Numbered from the stretch's first letter, positions 20,901 through 31,550 are shown. The stretch is DNA of 64,000 nucleotides from Sambucus nigra (GCA_949130495.1 OX422207.1:711670456-711734455); one strand, 5' to 3'. Translations and numbers: made by a program. Notes: a model not told the origin generated them from the letters alone.

Positions 20901-21089
20901 TGGGGTGGTTCCTTCTCAATTATGCGTTTTTGTCGGGACTGTAGGTGGGTTCCTGCTCAATATGAGTTTCTGCCGAGACCCTGGGGTGGCTCCTCCTCAA
21001 TATGAGTTTCTATCGAGACCCCGGGTTTCTTCTCAGTATTTCTAATAAAATAATATTTTTACTTTTTTTTAGGTAGACACCCTTCTACA
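17922..21089 (-). repeat. E1 5' LTR (3168 bp)
   Basis: Starts TGTAGGAGCG and ends CCCTTCTACA on the + strand; same layout as the left LTR. A TATA box on the - strand lies at 18301-18308. Near-identity of the unique parts of the two LTRs suggests a fairly recent insertion. Confidence 0.95.
19018..20870. repeat. 18-bp minisatellite in U3 of the E1 5' LTR
   Basis: About 100 units of the same 18-bp repeat, about 20 more than in the 3' LTR. Marker variants with GCAGGGGCGC occur at 19343, 19703 and 20369, that is 20 and 37 units apart, against 25 units in the other LTR. The arrays have therefore been rearranged since, or during, the last transposition. A 571-codon frame on the - strand (20706-18991) is a by-product. 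Confidence 0.95.
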
Positions 21090-21094
21090 ATAAC
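21090..21094. repeat. Target site duplication of E1, right copy (ATAAC)
   Basis: Matches 9358-9362 exactly. Confidence 0.95.
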
Positions 21095-22494
21095 CATCAA
21101 GGGAATGTCCATAAATATCCCAATAGGAGCAGTAAAGATGGCACGTAGAACTCACAACCTTAGGAAAATTATTATTCAAAGGGTTGTCTAGGTTTTGAGC
21201 TCTAGTCTTGTTCCTAGGTGGCACAGGATGAAACGTCGAATCTGCTTGTCGAATAGGGGGCAGACGTATTTAGAATTTTGTTTAGCATTATGCTTAGAGT
21301 TGCTTGATTCACCAATGTCTAACTTCATTTTTTTTTCATCAAACTCATTTTTCAAACCTTAAAAACCTGGACAAGTTTCAATAGGTCTTTTGCCACTAAA
21401 CACAAACTTTATAGTTTCAACGCTTTTAGTTTGGGTCTTAGAGTTGGAACAAAATCCTATTCCAGTTCTATCATCAGAATTGGTTTTACTTTTAGCAACA
21501 CAGTCTTGAAAACATTTAGAGTTATTTTTAAATTTTACAAACTTTTTGAAGACTGTGGATGTCTTTTCTTTTGTTTGTTCCAATTGCAACAACGTTCCTT
21601 TTTATTTCTTTTCCATAGTTTCATTAGAGTTAGACAACTCTTTTAGTTTTTGTTCAAAATTTTTGGTTTCATTATCATGAGTGAGATATTGAGTAGTGTA
21701 CTCTTCAGTATTCTATTTGATCACCAGACTTAGGGTGTCTATCTTCTGGGTAAGATCATTGACAATATTTTCAAGCCTAGTACTTTTCTTGAGAGTTTTT
21801 GTGTACAGTGTGTAAATGTCAGAAAGGTCATCATTTTCGGACTCACTAAGTGTGCAGTGTGCAGTGTCCCCTAGCGATTCATTTTTAAGACTCACACACC
21901 CATTGACATCAACAATAGAGCATTCCCTTTGACTCACACACACAATGTTTAAAATATTATCAACATTCTCAAGCAATAAGGCAGATAAACCAGTAGGCAC
22001 AACATCAATTAACATAGCATGATCAGATTCCTCATCATCATTGTAGATTATCTTAGCAAAGAATGACATACAAAGGTCAAAAGTGTTAGATGACTCAGTT
22101 TCATTATTTTCAGAGTCAGTTGAGTCATCCCAAGTCTTGCTTAGATGAGCCCTATTATGTTTTTGAATTTTGTCTAAGTTAACTCTACAGTCACTAGCCA
22201 TGTATCCCAACTTCCCACATCTATAGCATTCAACATTTTTAAGGTCCCAAGTCTTTCTCAGGTCTCTTGTGATTGTTAGTCTGGTGTTTGTCTTATCTTC
22301 TCTCATGAGGCCAGTTGTTAGATTGATTTGGATAAGTACGTTTGCCTTGTCTTTTTGCTATTTTATTTCCAAAGTTCATAATTTTCTTCAATTATTTAGA
22401 CATTAAGGCAATCTGATTATCCAATGTATCTAAATTACGGTCCTCATCAGAGTCTAAGTCAATGTTAGGTATGCTAAGTTCAGATGTGGTCAAC
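21095..22494 (-). pseudogene. C1 gag C-terminal half: coiled coil, zinc knuckle and linker
   Basis: The - strand frame 22306-21713 carries a nucleocapsid knuckle CYRCGKLGYMASDC. The consensus is C-x2-C-x4-H-x4-C, so the metal-binding His is Tyr here. Acidic stretches (SENNETESS, SESENDDLSD) and a heptad-like segment (TKTLKKSTRLENIVNDLTQK) follow. 21592-21359 is the Lys-rich linker leading to the protease part across E1. It would package the genomic RNA if functional. Confidence 0.75.
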
Positions 22495-23211
22495 TTAGAT
22501 GAAAAAAATAAGATTTGAGGCAGACTGTTTCTCTTGGGATTGGGTTAATTGTTTCTTAAATTCTAATTCCATTTCCACCGTTCTCAATTTGCTACTGAGG
22601 AGTTCAGGTGTGAGATTTTCATCATCCATCTCCTCAATTGCATATCTCTTATTATCAAATTTTTGTGGAAGTGATCTTAGTATTTTAGAGGCAATTTCTT
22701 TTCTATCATAAACAATACCATTAGCATGCAATTTGGTTACAACGTTTGTGAGTCTAATATATAAGTCATCAAATGACTCAGTCTCACTCATGATCAAGGA
22801 GTTGTACTACTGAATTAAAATTTATGTTTTAGCATCTTTAACTCTAGTACCACCCTCATGTGCAGTCACTAGGGTGTCCCATGATTCTTTAGAGGTAGAA
22901 TAGAATGATATTCTCTTAAATTCATATTCATTAATAGATATGAATATGGCATTTTTGCCTCTGTTGTTGTTAAGGGAAATATGTTTCTCTTCTTTAGTGA
23001 ATTCACTTAGTAACTTTCTAATACTCACAGTACTTCCTTCAGCGGCTGGTTTAGTAGGAAAGGTGTAACCATTTTCAATAACTTCCCCGACATCATCTCC
23101 CAATGTCCCTTGGATGAAGGCAACCATCCTTACCTTCCAGTAAGGAAATTTGGTTCCATCAAAGAGAGGGGGACTGGACCGGTTACCTAGTCTCTCAAAT
23201 TTCTCATTCAT
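22495..23211 (-). pseudogene. C1 gag N-terminal half (copia)
   Basis: Starts at an ATG at 23211 with NEKFERLGNRSSPPLFDGTK followed by FPYWKVRMVAFIQ, the characteristic copia Gag opening. It continues ISINEYEFKRISFYSTSKES and, after an in-frame TGA just below 22822, SFDDLYIRLTNVVTKLHANG and EIASKILRSLPQKFD in the UBN2-type region. The spacing of 62 nt from the primer site to this ATG fits a translation start. Confidence 0.85.
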
Positions 23212-23286
23212 AATTTGTTTTGGGAAAGCAATTTCAGAAACTTAAGATCTAAAGAATTTTTGAAAAACAAAAGCTCTGATGCCAAT
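23212..23286 (-). other. C1 leader with primer binding site
   Basis: The - strand word TGGCATCAGAGC at 23284-23273 begins 2 nt after the 5' LTR and differs by one base from the initiator-Met-tRNA site TGGTATCAGAGC used by most plant copia elements. Confidence 0.85.
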
Positions 23287-25181
23287 TGAAAAAAATTTCC
23301 ACTTAAGTCATTTAATTCCGAACAGTTTGTTGAGGAAACTCTTTTCTTAAAACAAATTTTAAACACAAGATGTGTAAAACAGTATGAACGAGTTATTTTA
23401 GGTATAGGTTTACCAGTTTTAAAAAACAAAACTTAAATCAACACAACCTTAAGGAAGGGATGAGAGGAAGAGGAAGTATACACGAATAATTTTAACGTGG
23501 AAAACCCCCACCCAATTAGGGAAACATCCACGGAGGTCTCTACACCTAAAAAATAATCCACTAAAATAGGGTAACAGTTTATAAACTCTATAACAATCAA
23601 GACACACAATCATGCCTAATTTTAAATTCAGAAATATACCAACTCCTCTGGATTTTCTGACTTCCCCCAAGGCTCTGATGTTGTTGATGTTCTCTCAGAT
23701 TTGTAACTCGACTCCTTTTAGCTATACGTCGACTCAAAAGTCCAAGATCTCAGTACTAACACATTTCAATGTAGTAGTGTGAAGGTGTAAGTGGTTATGT
23801 GCTCTACATAACATGCATGAAACTCACACACACTTAATTACAGAAAGTATGCAAAATAGATCACAAATATGCAAAGGAATTTCCAAAATCAGTTTAATCA
23901 AAATTATTAGACTTTGGATCTTTAAAATATCCGCAGATCAAGAGGGAATCTTGATATATACACGAGCCAAGATCCTATGCACTTTTTTATTTGAAAATAT
24001 GTACATTTATTTCACAAAATGTGAAATATATGAGAGTGCAAATCCCCAATCAAGATCTCAACTAGATCTAAGTCTAGATATTCAAAGAAACTGAACTCAA
24101 AAGATTTTGTTGGTTTAGGGTTTGAAAATAACATATCAGTTTGAAAACATCCAACAAAATGAGATTTCTCGAAAGAAGAAATCAAAACTACGCAATATCT
24201 AAGTGATATGTATCACAAAGATCAAATACCAAAGTTCTATGAACCGAAAATGAGATTGAATCAACGTGATTAAGTTGGGAAAAAGGTAAAGGACAAAAGA
24301 GGATAATCTACTACAATCTCAAACTAAATCATTCTTAGAAAGGGTTTTTTGGAAATATTTAGCCGGAGTTTAGTTTAGGGTTTGGTTTATGTTTCTCTCT
24401 TCTCTCTTTATTTTCTCTCAGAAGTGAGGCTGGCCAAAGATTGTAATCACATAACATATGGCTTGTGTTTATAGTAAGAGATGGAAGGCTCTGGAACTTT
24501 GAAGAAAATCAACGCTCAGGATTGATTTTAAATGATCAAGAAAAATTTAAGGATTTAGAATGCATCTCTTATAAGCTAACCCTCATTGGTTGATCCACAC
24601 GTTACAAGGATCATCTTAGATAACATGCAGGTCGTTGATTAAAAATATCGAAGGATTCACAGTTTTGCACATATATGTGAGAGCATAAAAACACAAATCT
24701 AGCCATTGTGGAATCAACACGTGTAAGGTTGAGATGGAACTACAAACGTGTGTTTTTGAACTACTACAAATACAAATTGTAGCCACATAATTTTCAAAAC
24801 TTTCGGTTTCTACCCAAGCAGGTTTTTAACAGCTTATGGAATTTACAAAACAACCCACAACTTTTTTAAAAACCAATTTAAATTTTTAATAATTGTTTAA
24901 AAAACAAAAGAAATTATTTAAAATATCCCAAAAATTGTTGAAAATGATTTTAGAGGGATTTAACTCACACATATCCATATAATAAATTAAGGAAAACACA
25001 TAGGCAACACATGAAAGCATCATAGGTGAAGTGTTGTTGCTTATACCTTTTGGACTATTAGAGGAAGTCAAAATGAAGAGTCTGAAGGTTCTTTGGCTTG
25101 AAAGGACATGACTCAATTTTGTCAATATTTCCAAACTAGATGAGCACTTATATAATATAGACTCAAGTGAGTCAAAGATAT
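23287..25181 (-). repeat. C1 5' LTR (about 1.9 kb, right end truncated)
   Basis: Left boundary TGAAAAAAAT matches that of the 3' LTR. Similarity to 3674-5644 stops at about 25178-25181, some 15-25 bp short of the expected TTCA end. Unrelated or inverted sequence follows. Confidence 0.85.
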
Positions 25182-25322
25182 GTGTAACATCTGGATCAAC
25201 CAATGAGGGTTAGCTTATAAGCGATGCATGTTATCTAAAATGCTACCACATAGTAGGTGGAATACATGTTATCCAGACCCTCATTGGTTGAACCGAAAAT
25301 GTTACGACATAGTAGGTGGAAT
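25182..25322. repeat. Rearranged junction with inverted LTR pieces
   Basis: 25190-25235 is the inverted copy of a C1 LTR segment at about 24555-24606 (ATGAGGGTTAGCTTATAAG). 25278-25304 is a direct partial copy of the same segment. Together they form a hairpin with an 18-bp arm and one mismatch. ACATAGTAGGTGGAATA occurs twice, near 25249 and 25307. Confidence 0.7.
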
Positions 25323-25327
25323 ACTAT
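25323..25327. repeat. Target site duplication of E2, left copy (ACTAT)
   Basis: Matches 35772-35776 exactly. Confidence 0.95.
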
Positions 25328-25936
25328 TTTAATACCCCGTATTTTTGTGATATTTATTTATGGGATTAATTGAATTAAATGTGTATTAATTGAGAATTAA
25401 TCCGGATATAATACTAACGAGATGTGAGTTGGTATTCGATTATAATGTGTATATATGGCAATATAAAGATTGGAAATATTGAAATTGTCGCGAGATTGAA
25501 ATACGACAATTTGGAAATTTTTTATTGCACGCGTGTGACAGTCGCGTCAGAAATGTAATTATTTGAATTAAAAAGTGAATTTTATTTTCATCAACCGTAT
25601 GCTCATTTTGAGTGCGCCAACGAGTCCGGAAGGGTCGAAATAGTCAGAAAATACTAGCCGGGGGTTAAGTTTGGGTCCCGGGGCATTATTGGGCCATACC
25701 GGTAACTTAAAAGGGCATTTTGATAATTTCGAAATTTTGGGAATTAAAACCCACGAACATTAGAAGTTAAAAAATGATTTATTCTTTACCCACTAAACCC
25801 ACTAACAACACTAAATGACTTAATGGGTTACGGGAGTTATTGAAAAAAGTTTTAAGAGTTTCCTAAGGCAACCTCTAAACCACCATTGTCATCTTGGAGA
25901 AAAAACCGGTAGAGAGATAGAGGAAGGAGAATTCTG

Positions 25937-25962
25937 CAGAGAGAGAGAGAGAGAGAGAGAGA
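25937..25962. repeat. (GA)n microsatellite in the E2 5' LTR
   Basis: About 13 GA units. The matching tract in the 3' LTR (33483-33500) is shorter and interrupted. Confidence 0.95.
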
Positions 25963-26467
25963 TCAACCTTCATCAATTCAACATCAAATTCAGAGAAAGA
26001 TCAGAGGCAAGTGGTTTAATTACGTTAATTTCAAGCGAATGTTTCTTCCATGCTTAGAAATTTATAAAATTGCATTGTTTTGGGAGATTGATAAAAACCC
26101 ATGAAATAGGTTTGCATGTAGAGTTTGTATGTAGAGTTGTTATTGGGTGATTTGACTAAAAGAATTACTACTTTTTATGTTACAAAAACGGATTTATATA
26201 TGGAAATTGATGACTTTAAATTCTAGGGTTCATACTCATAAGGTTTGGGGAAAACTTTGGGAGATTTAATAATTATGTGTTGTATAGGAAGATTTGATTC
26301 CATGAATGTGCTAGATTGCGACCTAAGAATGTTTAGGAATGTTGAGGAACCTTAAAATATTGTTGGAATAATGTTTGGGTGAGTTTTGAGAAGAGAAAGT
26401 TGGAGGAAAAACGAATTTAGAAATTCTGGGCTCGAAACTGTCACCTCGTTAGAAGGCCTTCCCAGGT

Positions 26468-26645
26468 CGTTCGAACGAGCTTCTAGCGAGTTGACAGTTT
26501 GACTTCTAACGAGTTGAATGTTCGTTCAATGCCTTTCGTTCGAACGAGATCTCGTTTGATGGCCACTTCGTTCGAACGAACTCTCGTTCGAACGAACTCT
26601 CGTTCGAACGACCTCGTTCTAACGAGACTTCTAACGAGTTGACAG
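26468..26645. repeat. Cluster of CGTTCGAACG palindromes in the E2 5' LTR
   Basis: Five exact copies of the 10-bp palindrome, mixed with CTTCTAACGAGTTGA repeats. The 3' LTR of E2 (34000-34170) has three, and the E4 LTRs have related clusters at 49640-49700 and 56430-56595. CpG-rich in an AT-rich LTR, upstream of the TATA box. Confidence 0.9.
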
Positions 26646-26851
26646 ATTGGCCTTTTTGGCCAGGTTTGATTTCTAGTGTCCCGTAACCTTGTTTAATGGT
26701 AGAGATAACCTTACCTTGATGACCAATTGATATAGTTGGGATATTCGGGATATATTGGGGAGTAAAATATAGAAGAATGATTTGAACCAAATGGTAATTG
26801 TGGGTTAGGACGCGAATAACTAATTACGACGTGAGGATAATGGATGATGTG

Positions 26852-26860
26852 TATATATAA
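26852..26860 (+). promoter_or_regulatory. TATA box of the E2 5' LTR
   Basis: TATATATAA, conserved in the three related LTRs of the window (around 34375, 49852 and 56808). Transcription would be expected to start about 30 bp downstream. Confidence 0.6.
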
Positions 26861-28250
26861 ACCGGGGGCATGTGTTTTGGTATCAGAATGAGAAGTATAC
26901 CACTAATAAATTATTGAAATTACTAATATGTGTGCATGCTTAGTATATGTATATGATTTTATGTGTATGACATACCTACCATACTTGCTATCACCGGAGG
27001 TTTACGTTCGCTTAGGGCCATCTAATCCTTGTGTGCCCGGATTTAGATTGGTACCTTAAGAACATAATGCTAGAATGACTTATTTGTGAGTTAATAAGTC
27101 AGCTGACTGTGGAGCGTAGGTATGTACGTGACCCATGGATATGTTGAATTATGTTCGCCTCCATTTTTGTGTGTTGTGCTTATTCTAACAATTCCTGAGA
27201 GATTCGGAATTTGTAATCCCTATGTACGTGATGTACCGGGATGGATAGAAAAGTATGTGTGCACCACAGCTTAGCCTCGGGGTGCTTATATTTTATATTT
27301 ATGATGTGAATAATATACGGTTAAATGAAAAGGAATTGTTATGTTTCATTGCGAGAATAATTATAATAACGCCTCGATAAAGCTAACAAGGAATAACATG
27401 CTGTGAATTGTAATGCTAATAATTGCGAATCCGAGTCTAAGTAAAGCTATCTATTTAAGCGATGATGTTGGGAATTTATATTATGAATCGAGTAGAAAGG
27501 TTAGAACTTATGTCAGTTTAGTTAGATATGAGAATCACTTGAATGGGTACGGTATGTTAGGAGTGCACAATTAGTCGAGAGGTGAGTATTTCATGTGAGA
27601 GCACGTCCTAACATGTACTTTGCATTCATTGTTTTAATGTTATTAAAGCACTTGTTGTTTTTAAAATACTCTCCACTTTCGGGATCTGACCCGTTTTCTT
27701 TCAAATCTACTTTTTGTAAAAACCTTTTTAGGTGCCCAGCCACAAGGACACCATGCATAGGAATTCTATTCAGGTGACGAGCTGTAGCTGTTGTGGAAGT
27801 TACAGGGCCTTGATATTAGATGCCTCCTTTTCTAGTCTTGACTCCATATTCAGTTTCATCATTTGTAGGGCATGTCGCCCATTTCTATTAGAGACTTTTC
27901 ATATTTCAGTTATTCAGATTGTGGATTGTAATTAATTCAGGATTCACACCGTTTTATTTATTTTAGTTGGTGGGATTGTTATGAGGAGTTTTCCTCCGGA
28001 CTTATTATTATTTGTTGGTTACTTTATTGAGACTTTTTGGTGTATGGTGACGTTATTCTTTTACATTTCATTTATCGCATGTTAATCAGATTTAATTTAA
28101 AATTTGACAACTTAGTTTTTAAATACTAGGTGGTTAGTAATCATTAAAATGTTTTCGACAGTGATGCTATTAACTGAATCAACTTGACATTTTGTATTAA
28201 TTTAATAAAGGAGTAGCTACCCGGTATTTTATTAGTCGGGGTGTCACAGG

Positions 28251-28268
28251 TGGTATCAGAGCATCAGG
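28251..28268 (+). other. E2 primer binding site
   Basis: TGGTATCAGAGCATCAGG, 2 nt after the LTR, complementary to the 3' end of initiator Met tRNA as in most plant chromoviruses. Confidence 0.95.
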
Positions 28269-28431
28269 TTCTAGTGTCCTTTAGGATCTGTACGGCTTGT
28301 TTTTTTTCCGCTGAGCTTTCTTTGATGTTTTGCCCTATACTTTAGGACTGTTGTATTCCTTTATGTATGCTTCGCTCTTCAGCTATTTTAAGTTTATAAC
28401 TGCGAACTTATAGAGTTTACTCTCATTTCAG
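28269..28431 (+). other. E2 untranslated leader
   Basis: 163 nt between primer site and the first gag ATG; AT-rich, no frame. The first part is shared with E4 (51264-51345). Confidence 0.7.
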
Positions 28432-29628
28432 ATGCCTTCACGACGTGCGCAGCGAGTTCCTAGGGATGCACAGCCGGAGCCCCAGCCAGCTCCAGTATAG
28501 GGCACCATGAATGTCGTTGAGGTTGCATCCATTGTAGCCCAAGAGGTAAATGCCGCTCTTACCGTTGTACAGCAGGCACCACCCCAGGTGCCAGTAGCCG
28601 CGCCAGTTCAGGCACATGCATTCCCGTCTGCTTGGGAACGTGTACGTGATGCTTTTTAGAAAGCACACCCGCCGGAGTTCCCAGGTAGCTCCGATGTTGT
28701 GGTTTCAAGTTAATGGAGAAAGGACATTCAGAGGAACTTGAGGATGTATGAGTGCACCGATGTTTATAGGCAGATACTAGCTACTTTCAAGCTAGTGGGA
28801 TCTGCATTGCAGTGGTGGGAGTCCATTACCACCGCAGAGGAGAGAGATACTCTCACTATACTGGAGTTTTGGGTGCAGTTCAACCGCAAGTATTTTTCGT
28901 CAGCTGTTCACACGGAAATGACGATGAAGTTGATGAACCTTAGACAGGAGGGAAGGACTGTGGCCAAGTATGAGGCCGAATTCACTAATTTACTGAATAT
29001 TGTTCCGGATGAGATACCGACAGAAGAGAAAAAGATTCAGAAGTTTACAGATGAATTGACTTGGTGGATCCGTCAGCACTTGTTGGGGAATCTATCGTTG
29101 GCCACTTATTCTGACGTGGTTAACGCTGCACTGCTCCATTGCCAGGACCACCGCTTTCACTTGACAGAGGGGAAGCGATCAGGAGAGTCCATCCATCAGG
29201 GCAGGACAGGGGAAAATGGTGCCAGCGGGGCACAATTAGCTCAGGGTCAGTATAGGCAGGGTGATCAGGGTTCCCAGCAAGGGGATTCTAAGAGATTCTG
29301 ATCAGGGGGTTTCAGGAACGGTCAGGGAGGATTCCGGAATGGCCAGCAGGGTCAGAACGGCCATCAGGGCCAGCAGGGTCAAAATGGTCAACAGCAGTAG
29401 TTTCACCAGGGCCAGCAAGGCCAGGGCAGAAATGGTAACGGTCACCAGGGCCGTGGTCAGCAGGGGCAGCGAGGGGGAAACTTCCAGGGGAAGTGTTTCA
29501 TTTGTGGTAAGATTGGCCACAAACGTCACGATTGTCCTGAAAAAGGCAACACCCCACAGCAGCAGCAGCAGGGTGCTCGACACGAGCCACAGAGGCCTAT
29601 ATTTCCCGCCGCCCTCCCAGCACCACAG
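28432..29628 (+). pseudogene. E2 gag, with five nonsense codons
   Basis: From the ATG at 28432 (MPSRRAQRVPRD) the frame carries a Gag core (28714-29298: CTDVYRQILATFKLVGSALQ, then WWESI and FNRKYFSSAV, then LRQEGRTVAKYEAEFTNLL). A Gly/Gln-rich stretch with GQQG repeats and a zinc knuckle C-x2-C-x4-H-x4-C at 29494-29535 follow. Stops interrupt at 28498 (TAG), 28657 (TAG), 28711 (TAA), 29299 (TGA) and 29398 (TAG), all in the same frame as pol. It would form the capsid. The knuckle is intact, unlike that of C1. Confidence 0.9.
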
Positions 29629-30180
29629 ATGGCAGCACTACCACCCATTCCAGCAGTCCCAGTTCAGCAGGGACAGCTTCAGTATGGGAGAGTGTATCAG
29701 CTCCAGCAGGTCGCAGCCCCACAGGATCCACCAGCCATTGAGGGTATGTTCTCTATTCAGGGAACTATGGGGCGTATTTTGTTTGACACGGGTGCCACAC
29801 ATTGTTTCATTGCTATGAGATTTGCACGCACCATTGGATTGTTAGACACCGCCGAGAGTACGGTTACTTGTGTAGATTCACCGTTGAGTAGGGGTTCCGT
29901 GATTTCGCTTATTTGTAGAGGTGTGGGTATAGAGATCGGAAGGTTTACTTTACCCGCTGATATGTTAGTATTAGAGATGACCGAGTATGATGCCATTATT
30001 GGTATGGATTGGCTAGTTGCGTACCGAGCCATGATTTACTATTTTAATAGGAGTATTATCTTTGCCATTCCCGGGCAGGAGATGTTTTTAGTGGCGATGC
30101 CTCGCCCTGAGGGAGGATCGTCCACTCATTTGTACTACATAGAGGAGGAGACCTCTAAGGAAGTGGTGATACCACTTGAT
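29629..30180 (+). pseudogene. E2 aspartic protease
   Basis: Open in the polyprotein frame. The active site D-T-G-A is at 29785-29796 in a GRILFDTGATHCFI context, followed by IIGMDWL, the second conserved block of retropepsins. A fusion with gag and pol in a single frame is usual for chromoviruses. Confidence 0.9.
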
Positions 30181-31101
30181 TCGATACCCGTTGTTAGTGA
30201 GTTCGCCGATGTATTTCAGGATATACCTGGACTACCTCCGAGTAGGGAGATAGATTTCATGATCGATTTGACGTCGGGCACTCAGCCTATTGCTCGCGCA
30301 CCTTACCGTATGGCTCCAGCTGAGATGAGAGAGTTACGGGATCAGATTGAGCAGTTGTTGGGTTAGGGGTTTATATGGAGGAGTACTTCGCCGTGGGGTG
30401 CCCCTGTAATGTTCGTAAAGAAGAGGGATGGATCATCGAGGTTGTGTGTAGATTACCAGGAGTTGAATAAAGTCACGATACAGAATAAGTATCCGTTTCC
30501 CCGAATCGATGAGTTAGTCGACCAGCTGAGAGGAGATTCTTTCTTCTCAAAGATTGATTTGCGATCGGGATACCATCAGTTGTGTATCAGGGAAGAGGAC
30601 GTCTCGAAGACTGCTTTCTTAACGAGATATGGTTCCTACGAGTTTCGGGTTATGCCTTTTGGCTTGACCAACGCTCCAGCCGTGTTTATGGACTTGATGA
30701 ATAGGGTTTTTAGAGAGTTCCTAGACCAGTTCGTCATTGTCTTCATTGATGACATTCTGGTTTACTCCCAGATAAAGGAAGAGCACGCCGAGCATTTGAG
30801 ACACGTTTTGCTGACGCTACGTCAGAACGAGCTGTATGCAAAGTATGAGAAGTGTGGGTTTTGGCTGAAGGAGGTTCAGTTTTTGGGGAATATTATTTCC
30901 GACCGGGGGATATCTGTTGATCCGGGAAAGGTATCCGCGGTGAGGGAGTGGGGACAGCCCACGACACCGACTGAGATCCGTAGTTTCTTGGGCTTAGCAG
31001 GATACTACAGGAGGTTTATTCTGGGATTCTCAAAGATAGCGGGTCCTTTGACACATCTAACTCGTAAGGGTGTGCCGTTCATTTGGAGTGATGCCTGTTA
31101 G
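30181..31101 (+). pseudogene. E2 reverse transcriptase (Ty3/gypsy)
   Basis: Motifs in order: VVSEFADVFQDIPGLPPSRE, YRMAPAEMREL, a TAG stop at 30364, [39 protein letters not shown] (first catalytic Asp), [12 protein letters not shown] and FIDDILVYS (catalytic Asp pair at 30748-30753), then [11 protein letters not shown]. All catalytic residues are kept. A second stop (TAG, 31099) follows the thumb. Family assignment is secure. Confidence 0.95.
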
Positions 31102-31550
31102 TTGGCATTCGATGACTTGAAGGACAAATTGACCTTAGCACCTGTGTTAGCATTACCGAGATCGGGAGTTGAGTATCTAGTTTACACCGATGCGTCCTTA
31201 CAAGGACTTGGAGGTGTATTGCAGTAGGAGAGTTAGGCCATAGCTTATGCTTCCCGTAAGCTTAAGCCTCACGAGAAGAATTACCCCTCCCATGACTTGG
31301 AGTTAGCGGCAGTGGTATTTGCCCTTCGGATTTGGAGACATTATCTTTGGGGGGAGAAGTTTCGATTGTTCATGGACCACAAGTCCCTACAGTACCTATT
31401 CACGCAGAAGGAGTTAAATATGCGGCAACGAAGGTGGCTTGAGTTTGTGAAGGATTATCAGTTCGATATCCAATATCACCCGGGGAAGGCTAACGTGGTA
31501 GCAGACGCGTTGAGCCGTAGGCCAGTAGATGAGGTGGCAGGGGTGTGGAA
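31102..31550 (+). pseudogene. E2 RNase H
   Basis: Motifs YTDASLQGLGGVL (first acid), [20 protein letters not shown] (second acid in the LEL block), [14 protein letters not shown] (third acid) and the connector [16 protein letters not shown]. Two TAG stops at 31225 and 31234 lie 9 bp apart between the first and second acids. Confidence 0.9.

Larger units (their letters stand above)
9363..21089 (-). mobile_element. E1: complete non-autonomous Tat-like LTR element built of minisatellites
   Basis: An 11,727-bp element with TG...CA termini, perfect 5-bp target duplications and LTRs of 2793 bp (left, 3') and 3168 bp (right, 5'). Orientation is - : a primer-site-like TGGCGACTCTGCTGGGGA lies 2 nt after the right LTR, a GAGGGG-rich tract precedes the left LTR, and a TATA box is on the - strand. 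The 5766-bp interior shows no gag, protease, RT, RNase H or integrase on either strand. It is a series of tandem-repeat blocks of unit 63, 80, about 60 and 34 bp, plus a degenerate 10-bp motif. It must have relied on enzymes from another element. The primer site recalls Tat/Ogre elements, from memory. Confidence 0.9.
3674..25181 (-). mobile_element. C1: Ty1/copia retrotransposon (SIRE/Maximus-like), degenerate, host of E1
   Basis: Read on the - strand the order is 5' LTR (25181-23287), Met-tRNA primer site, gag, protease, integrase, reverse transcriptase, RNase H, polypurine tract, 3' LTR (5644-3674). This copia order (integrase before RT) and the primer site TGGCATCAGAGC define the superfamily. 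The long LTRs, gag type and the FVSLIEP segment before RT point to SIRE/Maximus, from memory. The element without the E1 insertion is about 9.8 kb. Stops, frameshifts and altered key residues show it is dead. Its right end is truncated by some 15-25 bp and rearranged, so no target duplication remains. Confidence 0.85.
25328..28248 (+). repeat. E2 5' LTR (2921 bp)
   Basis: Aligned with the 3' LTR, which starts TGTAATACCCC, this copy starts TTTAATACCCC: the conserved TG is TT. It ends GGGGTGTCACA, 2 nt before the primer site. It holds a (GA)n tract, the CGTTCGAACG cluster and a TATA box. Confidence 0.95.

Noticed and set aside
27595..27777. Small frame (MRARPNMYFAF...) repeated at 35118, 50582 and 57546
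   Set aside because: It lies at the same place in each E2/E4 LTR; it is repeated because the LTR is, and shows no domain.
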